16,425 nucleotides of DNA from JAAAPF01 sp046541805. GTDB lineage: Bacteria > Pseudomonadota > Alphaproteobacteria > Geminicoccales > Geminicoccaceae. The stretch spans positions 1-16,425 of the forward strand of contig JBKHCM010000068.1 in assembly GCA_046541805.1 (NCBI GenBank), given 5' to 3'. This document shows, one piece after another, positions 1 to 9,123 of this stretch; position 1 is the first letter of the stretch, and the number at the start of each line of letters is the position of its first letter. The translations under genes and the position numbers were made by a program. The notes beneath the pieces were generated by a model. That model did no database searches. It was not told the DNA's origin and saw nothing but the letters and a program-made list of their open reading frames with translations.

Positions 1-2060
1 CCGCCGCCGAGGCGACGCCCGCCGAGGCCCCGCAGCCGGGCCGCGAGACCCGGGCACCGGCGCGTCCCGTCACCGGCCGGCCGGCGGCGCGCGGCGAGGA
101 GGAAGAGACCCCGCGCACCAAGACCAAACGGGCCAAGCCCGCGGCGAAGACGGCGCGCCGCGACGACAACCGGCGCGGCGGCAAGATCCAGTTCGACGCC
201 GAGGAAGGCGACGTCGTCGAGCGCAAGGGGCCGAGCCTCGCCGCGCTGCGGCGGCGCCAGGAGCGCGAGCGCCGCGCCCGGCAGAGCCAGACCTCCGAGC
301 CGCAGATCCGCGAGGTGGTGCTGCCGGAGACGATCACCGTCTCCGAGCTCGCCAACCGGATGGCGGTGCGCGGCGCCGAGGTGGTCAAGGCGCTGATGAA
401 GATGGGCGTGATGGCGAGCGTGACCCAGACGATCGACGCCGACACCGCCGAGGTGATCGTCGGCGAGTTCGGCCACACGCCGAAGCGCGTCTCCGAGGCC
501 GACGTGCTCGAGGGCCTCGAAGGCCCCGAGGATCGCGTGGAGGATCTGCGCCCGCGGCCGCCGGTGGTCACCGTCATGGGCCATGTCGACCACGGCAAGA
601 CGTCGCTTTTGGACGCGCTGCGCAAGACCGACGTGGTCGCCGGCGAGGCCGGCGGCATCACCCAGCACATCGGCGCCTATCAGGTGGACATCGGCACCGG
701 GGTGCCGGTGACCTTCATCGACACGCCGGGTCACGCCGCCTTCACCGAGATGCGCTCGCGCGGCGCCAAGGTGACGGACGTCGTCGTGCTGGTGGTCGCC
801 GCCAACGACGGCGTCATGCCGCAGACGGTCGAGGCCATCAACCACGCCAAGGCGGCGGGGGTCCCCATCGTCGTCGCCATCAACAAGGTCGACCTGGCCG
901 ACGCCGAGCCCGAGCGGGTCAAGAACGAGCTGTTGAATCACGAGCTGGTGCCCGAGGACTACGGCGGCGACATCCAGTGCATTCCGGTGAGCGCGGTCGC
1001 GCGGAGCGGGCTCGACGACCTCATCGAGGCCGTCCAGCTGCAGGCCGAGGTTCTCGAGCTCAAGGCCAACCCCGATCGCGAGGCCCAGGGCGTCGTCATC
1101 GAGGGTCGCTTGGAGCGCGGCCGTGGCGTGGTCGCGACCGTGCTGGTCCAGCGCGGCACCTTGAAGGTGGGCGACATCGTCGTCTGCGGGCCGACCTGGG
1201 GCCGGGTGCGGGCGATGATCGACGACCGCGGGCGCCACGCCAAGGCGGCGGGACCATCGGTGCCGGTCGAGGTGCTCGGCCTCGACGGCGTGCCCACCGC
1301 CGGCGACCGTGTCGACGTGGTGGACAGCGAGCGCCGCGCCCGCGAGATCGCCGAGTACCACCAGCGCCAGCTGCGCGACACGCAGGCGGCCACCGGCGTC
1401 GGCGGCTCGGTCGACGACCTCTTCAAGGCGCTCAAGGAGGGCCAGGCCGGCGAGCTGCCCGTCGTCGTCAAGGCCGACGTGCACGGCTCGCTCGAAGCGA
1501 TCCAGGCGGGGCTCGAGAAGCTCTCCACCGACGAGGTCAAGGTGCGCATCCTGCACGGCGGCGTCGGCGGCATCACCGAGAGCGACATCACCCTCGCCCG
1601 GGCGTCGAGCGCGCTCGTCGTCGGCTTCAACGTCCGCGCCAACGCCCAGGCCCGTGAACTCGCCAAGCGCGACGGGGTCGAGATCCGCTACTACTCGATC
1701 ATCTACGAGCTCTTGGACGACGCCAAGGAGATGCTCTCCGGCATGCTGACGCCGGAGGCGCGCGAGACGGTGACGGGGCACGCCGAGGTCCGCGAGGTCT
1801 TCAACATCACCAAGGTCGGCAAGGTCGCCGGCTGCCGGGTGATCGACGGCGTGGTACGGCGCGGCGCCAAGGTCCGGCTGTTGCGCGACGATGTGGTGAT
1901 CTACCAGGGCGAGCTCTCCTCCTTGAAGCGGTTCAAGGAGGACGCTCGCGAGGTCAAGGAAGGCTTCGAGTGCGGCATGGCGATCGCCGGCTACGGCGAC
2001 ATCCGCGAGGGTGACGTCATCGAGGCCTTCGAGGTCCAGGAGGTGGCGCGCTCGCTTTGA
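1..2060 (+). CDS. infB: Translation initiation factor IF-2 (5'-truncated by window edge)
   Basis: IF-2 is the GTPase that places initiator fMet-tRNA on the 30S subunit and promotes 50S joining in the cytoplasm. The reading frame is already open at base 3, so the N-terminus lies upstream; about 685 residues are visible. The first ~100 residues are a charged, low-complexity Pro/Ala/Arg/Glu linker. An IF2_N-like segment follows (VSELANRMAVRGAEVVKALM), then the G domain with G1 GHVDHGKTS (from base 579), a GGITQHIGAY switch region, G3 DTPGH, G4 NKVD, and a G5-type SA in IPVSA. Domains II-IV follow, including the conserved segments VVVKADVHGSLEAI and YYSIIYELLDDAKEMLSGML. The gene heads an infB-rbfA-truB-rpsO-pnp series, the usual bacterial order downstream of nusA. 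It ends in TGA at 2058-2060. Identification is certain from the G motifs and the context. Confidence 0.98.
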   Translation, partial: AAEATPAEAPQPGRETRAPARPVTGRPAARGEEEETPRTKTKRAKPAAKTARRDDNRRGGKIQFDAEEGDVVERKGPSLAALRRRQERERRARQSQTSEPQIREVVLPETITVSELANRMAVRGAEVVKALMKMGVMASVTQTIDADTAEVIVGEFGHTPKRVSEADVLEGLEGPEDRVEDLRPRPPVVTVMGHVDHGKTSLLDALRKTDVVAGEAGGITQHIGAYQVDIGTGVPVTFIDTPGHAAFTEMRSRGAKVTDVVVLVVAANDGVMPQTVEAINHAKAAGVPIVVAINKVDLADAEPERVKNELLNHELVPEDYGGDIQCIPVSAVARSGLDDLIEAVQLQAEVLELKANPDREAQGVVIEGRLERGRGVVATVLVQRGTLKVGDIVVCGPTWGRVRAMIDDRGRHAKAAGPSVPVEVLGLDGVPTAGDRVDVVDSERRAREIAEYHQRQLRDTQAATGVGGSVDDLFKALKEGQAGELPVVVKADVHGSLEAIQAGLEKLSTDEVKVRILHGGVGGITESDITLARASSALVVGFNVRANAQARELAKRDGVEIRYYSIIYELLDDAKEMLSGMLTPEARETVTGHAEVREVFNITKVGKVAGCRVIDGVVRRGAKVRLLRDDVVIYQGELSSLKRFKEDAREVKEGFECGMAIAGYGDIREGDVIEAFEVQEVARSL

Positions 2061-2085
2061 GCGCGCCGGTCTCGGGCCCGCCGTC

Positions 2086-2484
2086 GTGGTGTCCTCCGGC
2101 ACCCCCAGCCCCCGCCAGCTCAAGGTCGCCGAGACGATCCGTCACGAGCTGGCGGGCTGGCTGATGAGGGGCGAGGTCCACGACGCCCGGCTCGCCGAGG
2201 CGAGCGTGACGGTCTGCGAGGTCCGGGCGTCGCGCGACTTGAAGCACGCCACCGCCTATGTCGCGGTGCTGGGCGCGGACAAGGTGCCCGACGAGGTGCT
2301 GGCGGCGCTGAACCATGCCGCCGGCGCGCTCGGCGGCCGGCTCGCGCGGACCCTGCACCTGAAATACGCGCCGCGGCTCACCTTCGCCGCGGACGACCGC
2401 TACGACGAGGCGGCGCGCATCGACGCTCTCCTGCGTGCGGCGCGGGCAGAACGCGATGCGGAGAACGGGGACGATGGGACGTAA
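2086..2484 (+). CDS. rbfA: 30S ribosome-binding factor A
   Basis: RbfA is a small KH-like protein that binds the 30S subunit and assists late maturation of the 16S rRNA 5' end. The sequence carries the family pattern: RQLKVAETIRHEL near the N-terminus, a VTVCEVRASRDLKHATAYVAVLG strand-helix-strand core, and LKYAPRLTFAADDRYDEAARIDALL near the C-terminus. No ATG is available close to the conserved start. The best choices are the adjacent GTG codons at 2086 or 2089, giving about 131-132 aa, which is normal for the family. No clear Shine-Dalgarno sequence precedes either GTG, so the gene may rely on translational coupling to infB, whose stop lies 25 bp upstream. The 3' end overlaps truB by 11 bp. 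The product is certain and the start is uncertain by a few codons. Confidence 0.9.
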   Translation: MVSSGTPSPRQLKVAETIRHELAGWLMRGEVHDARLAEASVTVCEVRASRDLKHATAYVAVLGADKVPDEVLAALNHAAGALGGRLARTLHLKYAPRLTFAADDRYDEAARIDALLRAARAERDAENGDDGT

Positions 2485-3391
2485 GCGACGCAAGGGCCAG
2501 CCGATCAACGGCTGGCTGGTGATCGACAAGGATCGGGGCACGACGTCGACCGGGGTGGTGAGCGCGGTGCGCCGCTTGACCCGGGCGCAGAAGGCCGGCC
2601 ACGGCGGCACCCTCGACCCGATCGCCACCGGCGTGCTGCCGATCGCGCTGGGCGAGGCCACCAAGACCGTCCCCTACGTCGTCGAGGCGACCAAGGCCTA
2701 TCGCTTCGAGGTGCGCTTCGGCGAGGCCCGCGACACCGACGACGCCGAGGGCGTGGTGGTGGCGACCTCGCCCGCGCGTCCGGGCGACGGCGAGATCGAG
2801 GCGGCACTGCCGCGGTTTCAAGGCGCCATCCTGCAGACCCCGCCGCGCTTCGCGGCGGTGAAGATCGACGGCGAGCGCGCCTACGATCTGGCGCGGCGCG
2901 GCGCGGCGGTGGAACTGGCGCCACGGCCGGTCGAGATCCACGCGCTCGCGCTGATCGCGCGGCCGACGGCCGACCGTGCCGTGTTCGAGATGACCTGCGG
3001 CAAGGGCGCCTATGTCCGCGCCATTGCCCGCGATCTGGGCGACGTGCTCGGCTGTCACGGCCATGTCACGGCGCTCCGGCGGCTGGCGGTGGGCGGCTTT
3101 CGGGCCGAGGACGCCGTCACGCTCGCCACCTTGGAGCAGCTCGTCGAGGATGACGCGCTGCCCCAGGCCCTCGTGTCGCTGACGACCGCGCTGGCCGACA
3201 TCCCGGCGCTGGCCGTCACCGAACCACAGGCGCAGCGGCTGCGATCGGGCCAACCGATCCGGGCCGCCCGCCAGCTCGTCACCGGCGACGGCGATGCGGA
3301 CACCGTCCGCGTCCAGCTCGCCGGCGAGGTCGTGGCGCTCGGGCGCTTCGACGGCGACTGGCTCGCGCCCGTGCGTGTCTTCAACCTTTAA
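2474..3391 (+). CDS. truB: tRNA pseudouridine(55) synthase
   Basis: TruB isomerises uridine 55 in the T-loop of tRNAs to pseudouridine. The 305-aa product starts MGRKRRKGQPINGWLVIDKDRG and contains the catalytic motif GGTLDP, with the nucleophilic aspartate at residue 48, the same number as in E. coli TruB. Other family blocks are YRFEVRFGEARDTDDAEG, QTPPRFAAVKIDGERAYDLARRG and CGKGAYVRAIARDLG. A C-terminal domain follows and resembles the short PUA-like tail of alphaproteobacterial TruB. The ATG at 2474 is preferred because GGAG at 2460-2463 lies 10 nt upstream. The in-frame ATGs at 2435 and 2456 would add residues unlike the family. The gene overlaps rbfA by 11 bp, implying coupled translation. 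The stop TAA at 3389-3391 is followed directly by a hairpin and rpsO. Confidence 0.96.
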   Translation: MGRKRRKGQPINGWLVIDKDRGTTSTGVVSAVRRLTRAQKAGHGGTLDPIATGVLPIALGEATKTVPYVVEATKAYRFEVRFGEARDTDDAEGVVVATSPARPGDGEIEAALPRFQGAILQTPPRFAAVKIDGERAYDLARRGAAVELAPRPVEIHALALIARPTADRAVFEMTCGKGAYVRAIARDLGDVLGCHGHVTALRRLAVGGFRAEDAVTLATLEQLVEDDALPQALVSLTTALADIPALAVTEPQAQRLRSGQPIRAARQLVTGDGDADTVRVQLAGEVVALGRFDGDWLAPVRVFNL

Positions 3392-3407
3392 CCGGCGTGG
3401 CGCCGGT
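3391..3407 (+). promoter_or_regulatory. Short hairpin in the rpsO leader
   Basis: A perfect 7-bp inverted repeat, ACCGGCG-TGG-CGCCGGT, begins on the last base of the truB stop codon and ends 7 nt before the rpsO Shine-Dalgarno sequence (GAGGAG, 3415-3420). In several bacteria S15 represses its own synthesis by binding a structured leader at this position. The hairpin could be part of such a site, or simply a spacer structure. The structure is seen in the sequence; the regulatory role is inferred from position. Confidence 0.4.
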
Positions 3408-3426
3408 CCCATTTGAGGAGTGGCAG

Positions 3427-3696
3427 ATGTCGATCACGGCCGAGCGCAAGCAGGCGATCGTCAATGACTTCGGCACCGCCGAAGGGGACACCGGTTCGCC
3501 GGAAGTCCAGGTCGCGATCCTCACCGAGAGGATCCAAAACCTGACGGAACATATGAAGAGCCACAAGAAGGACTTCGCCTCGCGGCGGGGCCTGTTGATG
3601 ATGGTGGGCCAGCGTCGGCGCCTTCTGGATTATCTGAAGCGGAAGGACGCGCAGCGCTACTTGAAGCTCATCGAACGGCTCGGCATCCGCAAATAG
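3427..3696 (+). CDS. rpsO: 30S ribosomal protein S15
   Basis: S15 is a primary 16S rRNA-binding protein that nucleates assembly of the 30S platform. The product is 89 aa, the standard length, starting MSITAERKQAIVNDFGTAEGDTGSPEVQVAILTERIQNLTEHMKSHKKDF and ending LIERLGIRK. These are textbook S15 blocks, including the GDTGSPEVQ and HMKSHKKD helices that contact the rRNA junction. The ATG at 3427 is fixed by GAGGAG at 3415-3420 with 6-nt spacing and by family length; an extension to 3397 would be spurious. The gene lies between truB and pnp, as in many proteobacteria, with hairpins on both sides that may mediate autoregulation and mRNA processing. Confidence 0.98.
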   Translation: MSITAERKQAIVNDFGTAEGDTGSPEVQVAILTERIQNLTEHMKSHKKDFASRRGLLMMVGQRRRLLDYLKRKDAQRYLKLIERLGIRK

Positions 3697-3709
3697 AGCG
3701 GACCGGGTC

Positions 3710-3733
3710 CCGCGCCGGAACGTACCGGCGCGG
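3710..3733 (+). promoter_or_regulatory. rpsO-pnp intergenic stem-loop
   Basis: A perfect 9-bp stem (CCGCGCCGG at 3710-3718, CCGGCGCGG at 3725-3733) encloses a 6-nt loop. It lies 13 nt after the rpsO stop and just before the pnp ribosome-binding site (GGAAGG, 3738-3743). No T-tract follows, so a simple rho-independent terminator is doubtful. In E. coli the pnp leader forms a hairpin cut by RNase III and then degraded by PNPase to autoregulate pnp. By position this stem is a candidate counterpart, although it is shorter than the E. coli one. Confidence 0.5.
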
Positions 3734-3753
3734 CGTTGGAAGGTAAGAGATCC

Positions 3754-5937
<2,184 letters not shown>

Positions 5938-5981
5938 GCCCGCCGCCCGCGCCGCTTCGTGGCAATGAAAGGAGAGCTGGC

Positions 5982-7379
5982 ATGAATCTGGTCAGGGCGC
6001 TCTGCATCTCCGGCGCCGACGTCCTGCCGCTGTTCGAGGGCGGCAAGGGCGTGGCGGTCTCCAACGGCGTCAGCGCCGGGGCCTGGGCCGCCACCGGCGG
6101 CGTCGGCACGTTCTCGGGTGTCAACGCCGACTTCATCGACGAGCTCGGTCGGCGCGTCCCGCTGATCTACCGCGGGCGCACCCGCAAGGACCGCCACGAC
6201 GAGCTGATGGAGCACTCCATCCAGGGCGGCATCAGCCAGGCCAAGATCGCGCACGACATCAGCGGCGGCCAGGGCCGCGTCCACATGAACGTGCTCTGGG
6301 AGATGGCGGGCTGCGAGCGCGTGCTCCACGGCGTCCTCGAGCAGGCCAGAGGGCTGATCCACGGCATCACCTGCGGTGCCGGCATGCCCTACCGTCTCTC
6401 CGAGATCGCCGCGCAGTACGGCGTGCACTACCACCCGATCGTGTCCTCGGGGCGTGCCTTCCGTGCGCTCTGGAAGCGAGCCTATCACCGCTTCTCGGAC
6501 TGGCTGGGCTCGGTGGTCTACGAGGACCCCTGGCTCGCCGGCGGGCACAACGGGCTCTCGAACAACGAGGACCCGACCGTCGCCCAGGACCCCTACCCCC
6601 GCGTGGTCGAGCTGCGCGAGACCATGCGCAAGGTCGGTCTCGCCGAGACCCCGATCGTCATGGCCGGCGGCGTCTGGTGGCTCAGGGACTGGTCCGACTG
6701 GATCGACAATCCCGAGCTCGGCCCGATCGCCTTTCAGTTCGGCACGCGACCGCTCTTGACCCAGGAAAGCCCGATCCCGGAGGCCTGGAAGCAGCGGCTG
6801 TTGGAGTTGAAGGCCGGCGACGTGCTCCTGCAGCGCTTCAGCCCGACCGGGTTCTACTCCTCGGCCGTCAACAACGCCTTCCTGCAGGAGCTGATCGGGC
6901 GCAGCGAGCGTCAGGTCGCGTATCGCGACGAGCCCGGCGACGGCTTCACCGAGGCCTTCGCCCTCAACGCCCGGGGCAAGCGGGTCTATCTCACCGTCGC
7001 CGACGCCGCCCGGGTCGCCGATTGGCGCGATCAGGGGTTCACCACGGCGATGCGCACGCCCGACGACACCTTGATCTTCGTCACCCCGGACGAGGCGCGC
7101 CGGATCAAGCGCGATCAGGCCGACTGCATGGGCTGCCTGTCGCAGTGCCGCTTCTCGAACTGGGCCACCAACGCGACCAATACGACCGGGCACCTGCCGG
7201 ACCCGCGCTCCTTCTGCATTCAAAAGACGCTGCAGGACATCAGTCACGGCGGCGACGTCGATCACAACTTGATGTTCGCCGGCCACAACGTTTTCAAGTT
7301 CCAAGAGGACCCCTTCTACGCGAACGGGTTCGTGCCGACGGTGCGGCAGTTGGTGCAACGCATTCGCACCGGCGATTAA
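5982..7379 (+). CDS. Nitronate monooxygenase-like FMN-dependent oxidoreductase
   Basis: The 465-aa product resembles the NAD(P)H-dependent flavin oxidoreductase/nitronate monooxygenase group (2-nitropropane dioxygenase family), whose members use FMN in a TIM barrel. Supporting blocks are GVAVSNGVSAGAWAATGGVGTFSG at the N-terminus, HGITCGAGMPYRLSEIAAQYGVHYHPIVSS with the strand/phosphate-loop pattern, and PIVMAGGVWWLRDWSDW and IAFQFGTRPLLTQESPIPEAW near the flavin-binding end. It is longer than a typical ~350-aa nitronate monooxygenase. The additional C-terminal part has the cysteine set C382-x2-C385-x3-C389 and a further C412. The ATG at 5982 has a strong AAAGGAGAG upstream. The gene sits 44 bp after pnp on the same strand and may be cotranscribed. 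The true substrate is unknown. The family is fairly sure; nitronate oxidation itself is not. Confidence 0.8.
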   Translation: MNLVRALCISGADVLPLFEGGKGVAVSNGVSAGAWAATGGVGTFSGVNADFIDELGRRVPLIYRGRTRKDRHDELMEHSIQGGISQAKIAHDISGGQGRVHMNVLWEMAGCERVLHGVLEQARGLIHGITCGAGMPYRLSEIAAQYGVHYHPIVSSGRAFRALWKRAYHRFSDWLGSVVYEDPWLAGGHNGLSNNEDPTVAQDPYPRVVELRETMRKVGLAETPIVMAGGVWWLRDWSDWIDNPELGPIAFQFGTRPLLTQESPIPEAWKQRLLELKAGDVLLQRFSPTGFYSSAVNNAFLQELIGRSERQVAYRDEPGDGFTEAFALNARGKRVYLTVADAARVADWRDQGFTTAMRTPDDTLIFVTPDEARRIKRDQADCMGCLSQCRFSNWATNATNTTGHLPDPRSFCIQKTLQDISHGGDVDHNLMFAGHNVFKFQEDPFYANGFVPTVRQLVQRIRTGD

Positions 7380-7381
7380 GA

Positions 7382-7410
7382 TTGACACCCGGCGCAATGC
7401 GCACCAGCTT
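7382..7410 (+). promoter_or_regulatory. Possible promoter for irr-bchJ (weak)
   Basis: A perfect TTGACA at 7382-7387 starts 2 nt after the stop codon of the flavoprotein gene. At 17-bp spacing lies CAGCTT, a poor match to a -10 box. The 73-bp gap upstream of irr is the natural place for its promoter. I saw no iron-control-element palindrome (TTTAGAA-N3-TTCTAAA type) here, so self-regulation by Irr is not supported by this sequence. Confidence 0.25.
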
Positions 7411-7452
7411 CGTGCTGTTTCCGCGTAGCGGCCGTGAGTGATCAGGTTGGGT

Positions 7453-7863
7453 ATGGGCACGTACAGCGAGGCGATCGACTACCTCAAGCGCGCCGGCCTG
7501 CGGCCGACGCGCCAGCGGCTGTCGCTCGCGCGACTGCTGTTCGCCGACGGGCACCGCCACGTCTCCGCCGAGAACCTGTTCCAGGAGGCGCGTAACGCCG
7601 ACATCCAGGTGTCGCTGGCGACCATCTACAATACCCTGCACCAGTTCACCGATGCGGGGCTCCTGCGGGAAGTGCCGGTCGACAGCGGACAGTCGTATTT
7701 TGATACCAATGTCGACCACCACCATCATTTCTTCGTGCCGGAGACCGGCGACGTCATGGACATCGAGAGTGACGAGGTCCGCCTCGACCGCTGTCCGCCG
7801 CCGCCCGAAGGCTATGCGGTCGAACGCATCGACGTCGTGGTCCGCCTGCGCCGGGTGGAGTGA
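7453..7863 (+). CDS. irr: Fur-family transcriptional regulator Irr
   Basis: Irr is the heme/iron-responsive regulator of alphaproteobacteria; it controls heme synthesis and iron genes according to heme status. The 136-aa product has the Fur fold: an N-terminal winged helix (AGLRPTRQRLSLARLLF, then VSLATIYNTLHQFTDAGLLREV, the recognition region) and a dimerisation domain with YFDTNV followed by four histidines (H89-H92). That histidine run matches the HHH heme/metal motif of Bradyrhizobium Irr, and EGYxxxRIDVVVRLRR at the end also matches. The N-terminal heme regulatory motif of Bradyrhizobium Irr is absent. The only cysteine is C114, in a Cys-Pro pair. The ATG at 7453 is chosen to match family length; the upstream GTG at 7438 and TTG at 7447 are alternatives, since no strong ribosome-binding site decides. 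bchJ follows after 27 bp. Confidence 0.88.
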   Translation: MGTYSEAIDYLKRAGLRPTRQRLSLARLLFADGHRHVSAENLFQEARNADIQVSLATIYNTLHQFTDAGLLREVPVDSGQSYFDTNVDHHHHFFVPETGDVMDIESDEVRLDRCPPPPEGYAVERIDVVVRLRRVE

Positions 7864-7890
7864 GGGCGCCGGCGCGCGCACCGACCCGTC

Positions 7891-8493
7891 ATGGATCGCG
7901 AAACGCCGGCGGCGGGCGCCCGCATCGGGCCCAACGCCATCGTCCGGACCGCCGAAGCGCTGAGCGAGCGCGTCGGGCCCGCGACCTGTCGGTGCGTGTT
8001 CGCCCGCGCCGGTCTCGCGCGTCATCTCGACACCCCGCCGACCGCGATGGTGGCCGAGGCCGAGGTGGTCGCGCTGCACCGGGCCGTCCGCGCCGAGCTC
8101 GATGCCGCCGTCGCCGATGCCGTCATGGCCGACGCCGGCGCGCGCACCGCTCGCTATCTCCTCGCCCACCGCATCCCCAAGCCGGCGCAGGCGCTGCTGC
8201 GCGTGCTGCCCGCCCGACTGGCGGCGCGGCTCCTCTTGGACCTGATCGCCCGGCACGCCTGGACCTTCGCGGGCTCGGCGGAGCTGCAGATCGTCCACGG
8301 CCGCCCGGCCCGGGTGATCTTTCACGGCTCGCCCCTCGCCCGCGTGCCGGCCGGCGACGCTCCGGTCTGCGCCTTCTACGCCGCCACCTTCGAGACGCTG
8401 TTCCGTCGGCTCGTCGCCGCCGACGCGGTCGCGCGCGAGACCGCCTGCGCCGCCGCGGGCGACGCCACCTGCACCCTCGAGCTCAGCTGGTAG
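7891..8493 (+). CDS. bchJ: V4R-domain protein similar to BchJ (bacteriochlorophyll synthesis)
   Basis: The 200-aa product resembles BchJ, originally named 4-vinyl protochlorophyllide reductase. Later work found the actual 8-vinyl reductases elsewhere and reported that BchJ interacts with Mg-chelatase subunit BchH, so a porphyrin-handling role is more likely than catalysis. Evidence: IGPNAIVRTAEALSERVG at the N-terminus, the central YLLAHRIPKPAQALLRVLPARLAARLLLDLIARHAWTFAGSAEL block, and a C-terminal V4R domain (VCAFYAATFETLFRRLV ... ETACAAAGDATCTLEL) with three cysteines. Length is close to the roughly 210 aa of known BchJ. It lies 27 bp after irr on the same strand and probably shares its transcript. 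No other photosynthesis gene is in the window. The start ATG has no clear Shine-Dalgarno sequence. The 3' end overlaps the opposing SH3 gene by 11 bp. Confidence 0.8.
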   Translation: MDRETPAAGARIGPNAIVRTAEALSERVGPATCRCVFARAGLARHLDTPPTAMVAEAEVVALHRAVRAELDAAVADAVMADAGARTARYLLAHRIPKPAQALLRVLPARLAARLLLDLIARHAWTFAGSAELQIVHGRPARVIFHGSPLARVPAGDAPVCAFYAATFETLFRRLVAADAVARETACAAAGDATCTLELSW

Positions 8494-8989
8494 GCTCCAC
8501 CGCCACGCCCCAAAGGGCGGCGCGCGCGATCCAGCCGCGACGCCCCTGCACCTCGACGAAGCACCAGGTCTCGTCGGGCTCGTGGCGCAAGAGCCGACCC
8601 ACCACGCCCGGTGCCAGCCGCGCCGTCGCCGGTGCGTCGGATGCCGGGCCGCGGCGCAGGACGGCCGACCTGCTCCGCACCATGACCGTGCGCCGGCCGG
8701 AGAGCAGGCTGGTGTGCATCCAGCCGCGCTCACCCTCGAAATCGACGACCTCGCGCCAGTTGTCGAACTCGCCCACGACCATGAGCGGCATCCCCCGCTG
8801 GCGGTAGATCGCCACCACGTCGTAGCTGCGCCGCGGGCCCAGCCGGAGATTGGCGACGTCGGCGGCGAGGGAGACGAACCGCGGCAGCGGCAGGCCGGTG
8901 ACCTCGCCGACCTCGGCGCGCGCCGCGCCGCTTGCCACCACCAGGATCAACAGCCACGTCGAGGCGACCCGCGTCGCGATACCCACCAC
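8483..8989 (-). CDS. Secreted SH3-domain protein
   Basis: The 168-aa product begins with a hydrophobic signal peptide (residues about 8-22) ending in the signal-peptidase-I-like site ARA before EVGEV. The mature part reads as two tandem bacterial SH3-like segments: VSLAADVANLRLGPRRSYDVVAIYRQRGMPLMVVGEFDNWREVVDFEGERGWMHTSLL, then AVLRRGPASDAPATARLAPGVVGRLLRHEPDETWCFVEVQGRRGWIARAALWGV. Such proteins are periplasmic or envelope-associated and are thought to bind cell-wall peptides or partner proteins; the function here is unknown. The start is one of two adjacent GTG codons (8989 or 8986), preceded by GAGGTGA. It is divergent from the 2-hydroxyacid dehydrogenase gene, an arrangement I recall in other alphaproteobacteria, and convergent with bchJ. 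Confidence 0.85.
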   Translation of the reverse strand: MVGIATRVASTWLLILVVASGAARAEVGEVTGLPLPRFVSLAADVANLRLGPRRSYDVVAIYRQRGMPLMVVGEFDNWREVVDFEGERGWMHTSLLSGRRTVMVRSRSAVLRRGPASDAPATARLAPGVVGRLLRHEPDETWCFVEVQGRRGWIARAALWGVAVEPTS

Positions 8990-9044
8990 CGCTCACCTCG
9001 CTCGATGCGCGCATGTCGTGCCGCGAAACCGGGCTCGGCGCAAG

Positions 9045-9082
9045 GCCGGCTGCTTGGCCGGCACCGGCTTGTCTGCTACCGC
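9045..9082 (+). promoter_or_regulatory. Small inverted repeat and possible promoter before the 2-hydroxyacid dehydrogenase gene
   Basis: The 134-bp divergent gap (8990-9123) contains GCCGGC-TGCTTG-GCCGGC (9045-9062), which could form a 6-bp stem. TTGGCC (9054-9059) lies 17 bp from TACCGC (9077-9082), a weak sigma70-like pair. Each element is common by chance at this GC content. I see nothing else recognisable in the gap apart from the ribosome-binding sites of the two flanking genes. Confidence 0.2.
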
Positions 9083-9123
9083 ATCGCGCAGAAGACGCGG
9101 CCGCCAACAGGAGCTACCGCCCA

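Noticed and set aside
7380..7452. An Irr-binding iron-control element upstream of irr
   Set aside because: I found no palindrome of the TTTAGAA/TTCTAAA type; only a TTGACA hexamer with a poor -10 is present.
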